Positions 23,945 to 32,272 of a stretch of DNA of 64,000 nucleotides are shown one piece after another. The stretch's first letter is position 1, and the number at the start of each line of letters is the position of its first letter. The position numbers were made by a program, and so were the translations under genes. The notes under the pieces are model-generated. The model was not told the DNA's origin. It made no database searches and saw only the letters and a program-made list of their open reading frames with translations. The DNA is taken from the NCBI GenBank assembly GCA_016937345.1, contig JAFGWE010000032.1:79256-143255 (forward strand). Direction: 5' to 3'. Origin of the DNA: Methanomicrobiaceae archaeon (GTDB lineage: Archaea > Halobacteriota > Methanomicrobia > Methanomicrobiales > Methanomicrobiaceae).

Positions 23945-26014
23945 TTATTTCCGGGTTTTTCCGGTTTTTTCATATGGCTGAAAACCGGTACGGCCTTTGG
24001 GAGTGCTTTCCCTGTCATGTGTCCGTTCCTGCTTTCTCTTTTGACTGCCTGTTGGTTTTCTCTCGGTTTTTTTGTCTGTCCTTACAGGTCTTTCAGATCT
24101 TTCCGGTTTGGAGTATTCTGTCTTTCTTCCGGAATTATATGGCCTGTCAGTTTGTCCCGGGGCTCTTTCAGTTCTTCTTTGTGCTCCGGCAGGTCTTTCA
24201 GCTCTCTGGTACTCGGATTTCCTCTCGGCTGAGTATGGTCTTTCTGTTCTTCCTGTTGTTCTGGGTCTTTCCGATTTCTGGTATTCGGATTTCCTCTCGG
24301 CTGAGTATGGCCTGTCTGTTCTTCCTGTAGTTCTGGGTCTGTCTGATTTCTGGAATTCTGACTTTCTCTCAGCTGAATATGGCCTATCTGTTCTTCCTGT
24401 AGTTCTGGGTCTGTCTGATTTCTGGAATTCTGACTTTCTCTCAGCTGAGTATGGCCTATCTGTTCTTCCTGTTGTTCTGGGTCTGTCTGATTTCTGGTAT
24501 TCGGATTTCCTCTCAGCTGAATATGGCCTATCTGTTCTTCCCTGTGTTCTTGGTGGTCTGTCTGATCTCTGGAATTCTGACTTTTTCTCAGCTGAATATG
24601 GCCTATCTGTTCTTCCCTGTGTTCTTGGTGGTCTGTCTGATCTCTGGAATTCTGACTTTCTCTCAGCTGAATATGGCCTATCTGTTCTTCCCTGTGTTCT
24701 TGGTGGTCTGTCTGATCTCTGGAATTCTGACTTTCTCTCCGAAGAATACGGTCTGTCAGATTGTCCTGCAGGTCTTAACGATCTTTCGGGTTTGTATGAT
24801 CTGTCCCTGTTCTCTCCGTATTTAGGCCCTTTAGATTGTCCTGCCGGCCTTAATGATCTCTCCGGTTTGTATGACCTGTCCCTGTTCTCTCCGTATTTGG
24901 GCCCTTCAGATTGTTTTGTGGTTCTGCCCGGTCTCTCTGCCTTATGGGATTCTCTTTTTTTCCCTGTATATTCCCGCTTTTCTCCTTTTTTTGAGGATTT
25001 AGCAGGTCTGTCTGATTTATGGTAATTCGCCATTTCCTCTGCCTCTTTTGGTTTTTCTTCCTTTTCTTCTGTCTCTAACTGTTTTTTTTCCCTGTAGTCG
25101 TGCTTTGTCCAGCCTTTTTCATATGTGCCCCTCTTCATCACAACAGCCTGAGGTGCGACAACGAATCCGGTATCACCGGGCTTATACTCTTCAGATGATA
25201 TGAGTGCCTTTCCTATGCAGACAAGCTCTCCCTTTTCGGTTACGACAGCAACCCTTGAATCCCGTTTGCAGCTCTCTTTTGAGACCACTCCGACGCCTGC
25301 AAGAAGTGCACCGCTGCATACTGCCTCAACCGCAGAATCGCGGATCATTACAACCGGAATCTCGGACACGAGTCTTTCAACCGGAAGAATCATCTTTTTG
25401 AGCTCTTCCGGGTTTCCTTCCCCTGCAAAGACATAAGCGTCCTTTAAATCCTGGAGTGTGCAGGTATCAGGCAGTCCCAGTGAGCCGGACCGTGAACGCC
25501 GAAGCTCCTCCATCTGGCCGCCGACACCCATTGCAAGGGCAAGATGGGTGCACAAAGAGCGTATATATGACCCTGCCTCACAGGCTACTTTTAAGAGAAC
25601 AAGCCTGTCTTTAAAGTCCAGAATTTCGATATCATATATTGTCCTTATTCTGAGCTGGCGGCGGACAGCGCTTTTCCGGGGAGGTCTCTGGTAAACACGG
25701 CCGCGAAATTCCTCTGCAACCCTGTAAACCTCGTCTTTGTCAACATCGCCGTGAAGCCTTAAAACCGCGATATACTCTTTTCTGTGCTTTAGAATTACAG
25801 GTGCAAGTCTGACGGCACGTCCGAGCATTACTATAAGAACGCCGGAGACCATCGGGTCAAGTGTTCCTCCGTGGCCTATTCTTTGCTCTCCGCCTAAAAT
25901 CTCCTTGACCCAGGCTGTAACCTGATGGCTTGAAGGCCCCTGCGGTTTGTCAACCGCTATTATGCCGCACTCCAAAAGCTCTTTTAATTCCGGATCTTCT
26001 ATTGACTGACTCAT
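23945..26014 (-). CDS. cbf5: Cbf5 pseudouridine synthase with a giant repetitive tail
   Basis: A protein of 689 residues. Residues 1-310 are a standard archaeal Cbf5/TruB (H/ACA RNP pseudouridine synthase): VDKPQGPSSHQV, catalytic D53 in GGTLDPMVSG, and a PUA domain at about 218-303. Archaeal Cbf5 normally ends near residue 330. Here about 380 further residues follow, low in hydrophobics and rich in Arg, Lys, Ser, Asp, Glu and Pro: two 25-residue repeats (about 370-418) then about eight 24-25-residue repeats (about 420-610) built on TDRPYSAERKSEFQ and SDRPPRTQGR. The tail should be disordered and RNA-binding. hemD lies 6 bases upstream in the same operon. Confidence 0.92.
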   Translation of the reverse strand: MSQSIEDPELKELLECGIIAVDKPQGPSSHQVTAWVKEILGGEQRIGHGGTLDPMVSGVLIVMLGRAVRLAPVILKHRKEYIAVLRLHGDVDKDEVYRVAEEFRGRVYQRPPRKSAVRRQLRIRTIYDIEILDFKDRLVLLKVACEAGSYIRSLCTHLALAMGVGGQMEELRRSRSGSLGLPDTCTLQDLKDAYVFAGEGNPEELKKMILPVERLVSEIPVVMIRDSAVEAVCSGALLAGVGVVSKESCKRDSRVAVVTEKGELVCIGKALISSEEYKPGDTGFVVAPQAVVMKRGTYEKGWTKHDYREKKQLETEEKEEKPKEAEEMANYHKSDRPAKSSKKGEKREYTGKKRESHKAERPGRTTKQSEGPKYGENRDRSYKPERSLRPAGQSKGPKYGENRDRSYKPERSLRPAGQSDRPYSSERKSEFQRSDRPPRTQGRTDRPYSAERKSEFQRSDRPPRTQGRTDRPYSAEKKSEFQRSDRPPRTQGRTDRPYSAERKSEYQKSDRPRTTGRTDRPYSAERKSEFQKSDRPRTTGRTDRPYSAERKSEFQKSDRPRTTGRTDRPYSAERKSEYQKSERPRTTGRTERPYSAERKSEYQRAERPAGAQRRTERAPGQTDRPYNSGRKTEYSKPERSERPVRTDKKTERKPTGSQKRKQERTHDRESTPKGRTGFQPYEKTGKTRK
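24185..24757 (-). repeat. 72/75-bp tandem repeats inside cbf5
   Basis: About eight tandem in-frame units encoding the C-terminal tail of Cbf5. The upstream units are 75 bases (PPRTQG type), the later ones 72 bases (PRTTG type), so the array grew in at least two phases. A second array of two 75-base units covers roughly 24758-24907. Unit sequences are highly similar at DNA level, which implies recent expansion or homogenisation. Confidence 0.85.
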
Positions 26015-26020
26015 ATCAAT

Positions 26021-26701
26021 TCATTTTTTTTTCAGGTATTCGTTTAAGGCCAAAAGCGTGCCTTCAAGGGAGCCGTCCCCTGTTACAAGCGGTCGAACCC
26101 CGCTTTCTATCATCCTCTGTGCTGTGACATCCCCGATTGCAGCGGGAATTATATTTTGATTTTTGTCCCACACAGAATATGTAAATGAATTGGCGCTGGT
26201 AAACAATATAACATCACACCCGCCAAGCTGAAGTTTCTCATCTGTGGGTTCAAGCGAGTAGATGGAAAACTCGTGTGCAATCCCTCCGTTATCCTCAATT
26301 GCGCTGATAAGGCCGGGATTAGGAACCTCTGCCCTTGGGATTCCTATATTTTTTCCGTATATCCATTCACCAAGATAAGGGACAAAATCGCGTGAATAAA
26401 ATGTCGGAAGTGTTTCGCATTTTATACCAAAATTATTGAGGGTTTTTGCAGTCTGGGGGCCGATTGCAATAACTCTGGGCCATTTTTCAAGAAGAGGCCC
26501 TATTGACTGTGCAGGAAGGGCACTTGTAAAAAATATGCAGTCAAATTCATTTCTGTTGACCCTTGCAGCAAAATCCAGAACCCTCTCTGTATATATTTTT
26601 GCCTCCATTGGGGATACTGCCCTGCACTCATGGCCGTATTTTTTGCAGAGCTCTGTATCCTTTCCTGCCTTCTCCTTAAGGCGGGTTACTGCAATCATCA
26701 T
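26021..26701 (-). CDS. hemD: Uroporphyrinogen-III synthase
   Basis: A protein of 226 residues with the two-domain HemD pattern: IAVTRLKEKAGKD at the N-terminus, FDCIFFTSALPAQSI, VIAIGPQTAKTL, CDVILFTSANSFTY and PAAIGDVTAQRMIESG. The enzyme inverts ring D and closes hydroxymethylbilane, the step leading to sirohaem, F430 and corrinoids. Sequence conservation in this family is low, but the repeated FTSA and AIG motifs are characteristic. It is followed at 6 bases by cbf5; the other tetrapyrrole genes are not in the window. Confidence 0.85.
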   Translation of the reverse strand: MMIAVTRLKEKAGKDTELCKKYGHECRAVSPMEAKIYTERVLDFAARVNRNEFDCIFFTSALPAQSIGPLLEKWPRVIAIGPQTAKTLNNFGIKCETLPTFYSRDFVPYLGEWIYGKNIGIPRAEVPNPGLISAIEDNGGIAHEFSIYSLEPTDEKLQLGGCDVILFTSANSFTYSVWDKNQNIIPAAIGDVTAQRMIESGVRPLVTGDGSLEGTLLALNEYLKKK

Positions 26702-26899
26702 CGGGAGATGAATATGTCGCGAATTTAGATAAACATGTATGAACCTTTTTGCTTTGTCAATGGCAGCAGAAAAAAATCACTGAGTGAATAAAAGCTCAAA
26801 AAAATGTGATTTACATTGATTTTTTAAGCAAAAAAATAAAAAAAAACATTTTGAAAACTGCTATATCTCTGTTAAAATATAACGGAATATGTTCAGACA

Positions 26900-28108
26900 A
26901 TGATTGAGATTATAATCTGCCTGCTTGCCGGAATTTTCCTTGGCACAATAAGCGGCCTCATTCCGGGTATTCATTCAAACACAATGGCAGGTTTGCTTCT
27001 CTCAGTCCAGACCGGGTTTCTTGCTCTTTTTGGCGAAACTGCAATGGCTGTATCGCTTGTTGCAGCATTAATTGTACATACCTTCCTTGATATTGTTCCC
27101 GGCACATTCTTTGGAATTCCTGATGCTGACACTGCTCTATCTGTACTTCCTGCACACAGGCTTTGCCTTGAAGGTCACGGAGAAGAGGCAGTCAGGCTCT
27201 CGGCACTGGGAAGCGCCTGGGGATCAGTATTCAGCCTTTTTGTATTTACGGCATTTATACTGCTTCTGCCCTCTGTTCAGTCATATATTGACTGGTGGGT
27301 AGGAATCATCCTGATTATAGTTGCAGGAGTTCTCATAGTCTTTTCTGAATCTCCGGAATGGTCATTTGGAATCTTTATAATCTCAGGAATCCTTGGAATT
27401 TTTGCGTTTGAGTATTCATGGCTGGCATCCGGTATTTCAGGGAGCTCTTCTGTTCTGATGCCACTTTTAACAGGTCTTTTCGGGATATCTGTTCTTATGG
27501 TGTCATCAGAAGGAGTAATGCCGGAGCAGATATCAGGGAGTGTTAATACCGGCAGAAAAGAGATTATTAAATGCAGTATTGCAGGAACTCTTGCAGGTTC
27601 TGCTGTCGGATGGCTTCCGGGCCTTTCAAATGCCTCCGCAAACGCTGTACTTGCATCCGCAATCAGAATTGATCGGGAAGGCAGGGGCTTTATAATTGCA
27701 ACAAGTGCTGCAAACACGGCTAATGCATTTATCTCCATTGCGGCATTTTATGCAATATTAAGGATGAGAAATGGTGTAATGGTAGCTTTCTCCCACCTGC
27801 AAAGCCTTCCTCCAATAACGCTTGTTCTTTCAGCAGGATTCTGTGCTGCCATTGCAGGATATATTCTGACACTTTTCTTCTCCTGTTCAGGAAATTTTTT
27901 TGCAGGCATGAATGTGAGAAAACTGAGCATATTTATAATAATATTTATGGTATTTCTGACACTTCTTCTCACAGGGCCGTTTGGAATCCTGATACTGATT
28001 CTTGCAATAATGATTGGATATGTGCCTTATCTTGTGAATATCAGAAGAATTCCCTGCATGGGCGCTGTGATGCTTCCTGTGATCCTCTGGTCATTTGAGA
28101 TAATCTGA
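26900..28108 (+). CDS. Archaeal TctA-like (DUF112) transporter
   Basis: A membrane protein of 402 residues with about 10-11 hydrophobic segments. The N-terminus (LGTISGLIPGIHSNTMAGLLL) matches the GxxPGxG motif of the tripartite tricarboxylate transporter large subunit family, and a second copy (GSAVGWLPGLSNASANAVLAS) occurs in the middle, as expected for a duplicated transporter fold. Bacterial relatives need TctB and TctC; neither is adjacent, as is usual for the archaeal single-protein form. Substrate unknown. Confidence 0.8.
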   Translation: MIEIIICLLAGIFLGTISGLIPGIHSNTMAGLLLSVQTGFLALFGETAMAVSLVAALIVHTFLDIVPGTFFGIPDADTALSVLPAHRLCLEGHGEEAVRLSALGSAWGSVFSLFVFTAFILLLPSVQSYIDWWVGIILIIVAGVLIVFSESPEWSFGIFIISGILGIFAFEYSWLASGISGSSSVLMPLLTGLFGISVLMVSSEGVMPEQISGSVNTGRKEIIKCSIAGTLAGSAVGWLPGLSNASANAVLASAIRIDREGRGFIIATSAANTANAFISIAAFYAILRMRNGVMVAFSHLQSLPPITLVLSAGFCAAIAGYILTLFFSCSGNFFAGMNVRKLSIFIIIFMVFLTLLLTGPFGILILILAIMIGYVPYLVNIRRIPCMGAVMLPVILWSFEII

Positions 28109-28195
28109 AAAAAAGTCTTCAGCCTCTTATAATTTTATTTCCGACTTAAAAAAACCAAAAAAAGAATTTTTTTTTGGGATTAAAAAATTCTTAAA

Positions 28196-29113
28196 TCAGA
28201 GGAATAAATATGCCATATAGACAAAGTAGCCTGTAAGAAGGACAACTGCCCATATTCTTGTAAATTTCTCTCCTCTGCAGAAGAGGACAAGGCCGCCTGC
28301 AGTAAACCCGCACATTATCAAAACATCAGAATAGGAGGGGATTATAACCGGTGTTAAGACTGCACCTATACCCATTACAAAAAGAAGGTTGAATATGTTG
28401 CTTCCAAACAGGTTTCCGATTGAAATTCCGCCCTGATTTTTAATAATTGCCACAAGCGATGTCATAAGTTCGGGAAGTGATGTTCCTACAGCAACCATTG
28501 ACATTCCGATTACAAACGAAGGTATGCCTAAATATTCGGCAATTGAAACAGAACTGCTTAAAAGGAGCTGTGAACCGATTACAACACCCAAAAGGCCGCC
28601 GACAATTAACAAATAATCCATTTTACCGTGGGATTCGACCTTTTCCTCTTCTACAGCGCCGCTTTTCCAGAGATATATCATTATTGCCGCAAATGCAAAC
28701 AGAAAAATAATTCCGCCGATTAAACTGATTGTTCCAAGTAATGCAAATGAAGCAAAGATGATTGTTGCCGCAACCATCAGGTATGCATCGTTTCCCAAAA
28801 AGCATTTTTCTTTTATTGTTTCGTGAATAGCGGCAGGTTTAATCAGTGCACACAATGCAAGAACAAGTGCAATATTTGCGATATTGCTGCCTAAAATGTT
28901 TCCTGTGGCAATTCCCTGGTCCCCTGATAAAAGAGCATTTATACTCACCCCGAATTCCGGAAGCGAAGTTCCGAATGCAATTACGGTAAGACCTATTGTG
29001 GTCGGGGATACGCCGTATCTTGCAGCAAGGCCGCCTCCGCCTTCAACAAAATAATCAGCACCTTTTACAAGAAACAAGAGGCCTGCTATAAAGATCAGAA
29101 TTGTTATTATCAT
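28196..29113 (-). CDS. CaCA-family Na+(K+)/Ca2+ antiporter
   Basis: A membrane protein of 305 residues with about ten hydrophobic segments and the two inverted alpha repeats of the YrbG branch: VIAFGTSLPEFGVSINA with GNILGSNIANI, and VAVGTSLPELMTSLVA with GNLFGSNIFNL. The acidic residues of GTSLPE bind the ions. It exchanges Ca2+ for Na+ or H+ across the membrane. The gene is divergent from nop5 and convergent with the TctA-like gene. Confidence 0.92.
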   Translation of the reverse strand: MIITILIFIAGLLFLVKGADYFVEGGGGLAARYGVSPTTIGLTVIAFGTSLPEFGVSINALLSGDQGIATGNILGSNIANIALVLALCALIKPAAIHETIKEKCFLGNDAYLMVAATIIFASFALLGTISLIGGIIFLFAFAAIMIYLWKSGAVEEEKVESHGKMDYLLIVGGLLGVVIGSQLLLSSSVSIAEYLGIPSFVIGMSMVAVGTSLPELMTSLVAIIKNQGGISIGNLFGSNIFNLLFVMGIGAVLTPVIIPSYSDVLIMCGFTAGGLVLFCRGEKFTRIWAVVLLTGYFVYMAYLFL

Positions 29114-29136
29114 AAACTTATCCGGATATTTTTGCC

Positions 29137-29152
29137 AGAACCGGCTGGTTCT
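29137..29152. promoter_or_regulatory. 16-bp palindrome upstream of the antiporter gene
   Basis: Perfect inverted repeat AGAACC, 4-base centre GGCT, GGTTCT in the divergent spacer, 24-39 bases before the antiporter start and about 100 before nop5. Candidate operator; no adjacent regulator. Confidence 0.35.
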
Positions 29153-29253
29153 TACAAATTGTGGTGATCTCGTATATTATTTTTCCGGCGTGATTTATGT
29201 GGGCATTTTTATGAACATTTAATGCCGGATTGCAGACAGATAAGATAACAATT

Positions 29254-30123
29254 ATGCAGTACTGGTTTGGGGATATAAATCCTGACGGGAGCTGTGTCCC
29301 GGTAAAAGGAGAAATAAAAGAATTTGCTGCACATTACCGCGATACAGACTTTGATATGGATAATTTCGTGCCGCTCTCACCTGAAGATGCGGTAAATTGC
29401 GGTGCCGTAAAAGACCAAGATGAATACCTCGAAAAACTTCGCCTGCTCTGCATTGCTCTTGCTGAAGAGAAGATTCGTGCACATTATACTAAAGGCGACA
29501 TTGAGCTTGTCCAGATGGTGAGGATGCTTGATGAGATGGACCATGTCATAAACCTCTTAATTGAGCGTGCAACCGAGTGGTATCTCGTTTTAAACCCAAA
29601 ATTTTCAAGAAAATACAAATCAGTCAGTGCAAAGCAGATGGTTGCGATAATAAGGCGTGAGAAGACTTCTCTTGGCAGACTCGGGTATGAGATTGACAGG
29701 ATGTCATCTGAAAGAACACGTCTTATGAAGGAGATTTCATCCCGTACAGATATTATTGCGCCAAACTGCAGTGCTCTTGTAGGCGGGCTTGTTGCAGCAA
29801 GACTCATTTCCAAAGCCGGAAGCCTCGCCCAGATGTCAAGGATGCCTGCGTCTGCTATACAGGTTTTAGGAGCCGAAAGCGCTCTTTTTACCCACTTAAA
29901 AGGAAATACACCCTCGCCAAAACACGGGATTATCTTCCAGCACAGAAGGGTTCACAATTCAAAGGCGAAAGTCCGTGGCAGGGTATCAAGGGTTCTTGGA
30001 GGAAAGCTTGCAATTGCCGCAAAACTTGATTATTTCAGGGGGGAACTAGTTCCTGAGTTTATTGACCCGGCGCAAAAGAGGATCGATTATGTATTCTCAC
30101 TTGGAGAGGAGAATAAAAAATGA
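29254..30123 (+). CDS. nop5: NOP5/NOP56-family C/D RNP protein
   Basis: A protein of 289 residues from the ATG at 29254 (an in-frame TTG 24 bases earlier is possible, but MQYWFGD begins as expected). The Nop domain contains CSALVGGLVAARLISKAGSL and the signature GAESALFTHLKG then SPKHGIIFQHRRVH. Nop5 joins L7Ae-bound C/D guide RNA to fibrillarin for 2'-O-methylation. The C-terminal Lys-rich extension of eukaryotic homologues is missing, as is usual in archaea. It overlaps flpA by 4 bases. Confidence 0.93.
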   Translation: MQYWFGDINPDGSCVPVKGEIKEFAAHYRDTDFDMDNFVPLSPEDAVNCGAVKDQDEYLEKLRLLCIALAEEKIRAHYTKGDIELVQMVRMLDEMDHVINLLIERATEWYLVLNPKFSRKYKSVSAKQMVAIIRREKTSLGRLGYEIDRMSSERTRLMKEISSRTDIIAPNCSALVGGLVAARLISKAGSLAQMSRMPASAIQVLGAESALFTHLKGNTPSPKHGIIFQHRRVHNSKAKVRGRVSRVLGGKLAIAAKLDYFRGELVPEFIDPAQKRIDYVFSLGEENKK

Positions 30124-30725
30124 TAATTATTGACGGTGTTTTGGTTTCAAAAGGGCAGGGGGGAGTTTACGGCGAAAAGATGATGAAAGGGTACAGGGTC
30201 TGGTCCCCCAACAGAAGCAAGTTTGCCGCTCTTGCAATGATTCGCCCGGGTACTGATCTTAACCCTGATTTGAAGGTATTATATCTGGGAGCTGCAAATG
30301 GAACCACGGTTTCCCATTTTGCAGATTATGTGAACTGTGTATATGCGGTTGAGTTTGCACCGCGTCCCATGCAGGATTTAATTGAGGTCTCAAGGAGAAG
30401 AACAAACATTATACCCATAATGGCTGATGCCGGAAATCCCCGTGAATATGCTCCTTTTGTAGAATCCGTTGATATGGTTTACCAGGATGTGGCACAGCCA
30501 AACCAGGCTGAAATTGCTATAATGAATCTTCCCTTCCTGAAAAAAGGCGGCATCCTCATACTTATGCTTAAGACCAGAAGTGTTGATGTAACAGTAAGCC
30601 CGAAGACTGTCTTTTTAGATACCTTAAAAGAGCTTGAAGAGTCCGGACTTGAAATTGAAGATGCATGCTGGCTTGAACCTTATCATCATGATCATGCATG
30701 CATCATCTGCCGGAAAAATTCATAA
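30120..30725 (+). CDS. flpA: Fibrillarin-like rRNA/tRNA 2'-O-methyltransferase
   Basis: A protein of 201 residues with the fibrillarin SAM fold: LKVLYLGAANGTTVSHFAD (about 54-72), CVYAVEFAPRPMQDL, MADAGNPREYA and MVYQDVAQPNQAEIA with the catalytic Asp. It is the methyltransferase of the C/D RNP. Its ATG overlaps the nop5 stop (ATGA), the conserved archaeal operon. L7Ae is not in the window. Confidence 0.95.
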   Translation: MIIIDGVLVSKGQGGVYGEKMMKGYRVWSPNRSKFAALAMIRPGTDLNPDLKVLYLGAANGTTVSHFADYVNCVYAVEFAPRPMQDLIEVSRRRTNIIPIMADAGNPREYAPFVESVDMVYQDVAQPNQAEIAIMNLPFLKKGGILILMLKTRSVDVTVSPKTVFLDTLKELEESGLEIEDACWLEPYHHDHACIICRKNS

Positions 30726-30787
30726 TTCAATATTCTCATAAGAATCATTCCTTTTAGCGTATCCTGAAAGCGTATCATTAAAATCAG

Positions 30788-31510
30788 ATGAGCTCAGAAA
30801 TTTATCTGATGGCAAGATACTTTTTCAGCCCTTTTTCTGTAATTCTGCTAATTTTTATTGTAATAGTTTTAATTCTTCTTCTCCCGCTTTTATTCCTTGG
30901 AATAATCGGTGCAGCGCTTTTCAAACTCGGATTTGGCATCTGGCAGGTGATTCTTCTTGTAATTGCAATGGTCATCGGGAGTTTTGTAAATATTCCGATA
31001 ACCAAAGTAAAATCCGAACAGGATTTTGTACGTGTTCCCCATGGCCGGCTGCAGAACAGCCTCTATAGAGTACAGGAATTTTCAACCGAAACCACAATTG
31101 CGGCAAATCTCGGGGGCTGCATAATTCCGGTTTTAATCTCGGGATATCTCCTGTATCAGGCATTTTTCATAATGGAAATGCAGATTATGTTTTCAGTTCT
31201 GGCCGGTGTTTTGATTGTCGCATTAATAACAAATCGAACTTCAAAACCAATGCCCGGTGTCGGCATTACAACGCCTTTTTTCATCCCGCCTCTTTGTGCA
31301 CTTATCTGTGGAATAATATTCTCGGGCGGAATACTTTATGCAGCACCGGTGATTGCCTATGTAAGCGGAACAATCGGTACTCTTATTGGAGCAGATTTGT
31401 TAAATCTTAAAAGAATGGGTTCTTTGGGTGTTTCTGTTGCGTCAATCGGTGGTGCCGGAACATTTGACGGGATTTTTTTAAGCGGTATAATTGCGGCATT
31501 TTTACTTTGA
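30788..31510 (+). CDS. DUF1614 membrane protein
   Basis: A protein of 240 residues with about six to seven hydrophobic segments. The sequence FVNIPITKVKSE after two N-terminal helices, NLGGCIIPVLISGYLLY, and the ending GGAGTFDGIFLSGIIAAFLL fit DUF1614, an uncharacterised membrane family in archaea and bacteria. It begins 62 bases after flpA and may have its own promoter. Function unknown. Confidence 0.8.
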   Translation: MSSEIYLMARYFFSPFSVILLIFIVIVLILLLPLLFLGIIGAALFKLGFGIWQVILLVIAMVIGSFVNIPITKVKSEQDFVRVPHGRLQNSLYRVQEFSTETTIAANLGGCIIPVLISGYLLYQAFFIMEMQIMFSVLAGVLIVALITNRTSKPMPGVGITTPFFIPPLCALICGIIFSGGILYAAPVIAYVSGTIGTLIGADLLNLKRMGSLGVSVASIGGAGTFDGIFLSGIIAAFLL

Positions 31511-31631
31511 TGCAGGATATATTCTGCCTTAATATCTTTCAACCATTTTAATAATCTTTAAAGTTGCAGAATAATAATCTGAATTATTTATTTTTAATTT
31601 CGTAAAAAAACTTAAACGCCTAAAAAAGTAA

Positions 31632-31704
31632 TAGTCCGGAGCAGATTCGAACTGCTGTCGCAAGATCCAGAGTCTCACATGATTGACCGCTACACTACCG
31701 GACT
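31632..31704 (-). tRNA. tRNA-Gln(CTG)
   Basis: Acceptor AGTCCGG pairs with CCGGACT; T arm GCAGTTCGAATCTGC is perfect; anticodon loop CTCTGGA gives anticodon CTG (stem closed by GA/TC with two G-U pairs). Discriminator A; no CCA encoded; no intron. Confidence 0.93.
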
Positions 31705-31890
31705 AAGTGTTTATTCTTACTGTTGAATGTAAGTTGCACTACATACTTTGTTTGTTGTGACTAATTAAAGTGACGAAATATGTTTTGAATGTACCGGGAA
31801 TCTGTAGAATGTCATCAGTAAATTAATGCCCTGCTGTCTCTAATAAAATAATAAGGGGCTGTATCTGAATGCAGGAATATGTGTAATTGG

Positions 31891-31925
31891 GCCTTTTTAA
31901 GGGAATTTTGATGATTTAAAAAGGC
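31891..31925. repeat. 10-bp inverted repeat in the spacer before the S-layer gene
   Basis: GCCTTTTTAA and TTAAAAAGGC are perfect inverted copies separated by 15 bases. The element is in the 568-base spacer (31705-32272) between tRNA-Gln and the S-layer gene. No gene, tRNA or ORF with a ribosome-binding site was seen in the spacer up to the S-layer promoter. The repeat could be a terminator, an operator or part of a small RNA. Confidence 0.4.
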
Positions 31926-32140
31926 GCATTTATTAGCAGGCCGAGACGCGCTCATAATCCTGATTCAAAGACTTATTGCTGTAATTGTCGATTGATTATT
32001 ATTATCTCATATATTGATATGCAGACTAACCTTTCAGGCAGTCTTTTAATGATATCTCTGTTCATTATCAAAATAAGGATAATCCTCCGTCCGTTAAAAG
32101 CCTCTTTATAATTATCCTCCCTTTCTTTCAACCACAAAGG

Positions 32141-32272
32141 ATATATTAGGTGTTCTACAAATAATGCTCTATATTCCGTCGTTCGGAGTATGGGGCAAGG
32201 TGAATCCGTTTTCGACGTGTGTCGAATTCGTTTGATTGCCTGATCCTTAAATCGTATGTTAAGGAGGTTTAA
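32141..32272 (+). promoter_or_regulatory. Promoter and structured leader of the S-layer gene
   Basis: A BRE/TATA-like element (CAAAGG then ATATATT, 32135-32147) would start transcription near 32168. The resulting leader of about 105 bases has a perfect hairpin TTCGAC-GTGT-GTCGAA (32211-32226), a smaller TCCG/CGGA hairpin around 32175, and ends with a near-perfect Shine-Dalgarno AAGGAGGT (32261-32268) 4 bases before the ATG. This arrangement fits a highly expressed message. Confidence 0.55.

Noticed and set aside
24072..25025. A 317-codon open frame antisense to cbf5
   Set aside because: It is the complement of the tandem repeats; repeated units stay open in several frames. The sense frame carries Cbf5 and a consistent tail.
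31909..31964. Possible C/D box guide RNA (TTGATGA ... CTGA)
   Set aside because: Inner D' and C' boxes are not convincing and the first box departs from consensus; chance in AT-rich DNA is likely.
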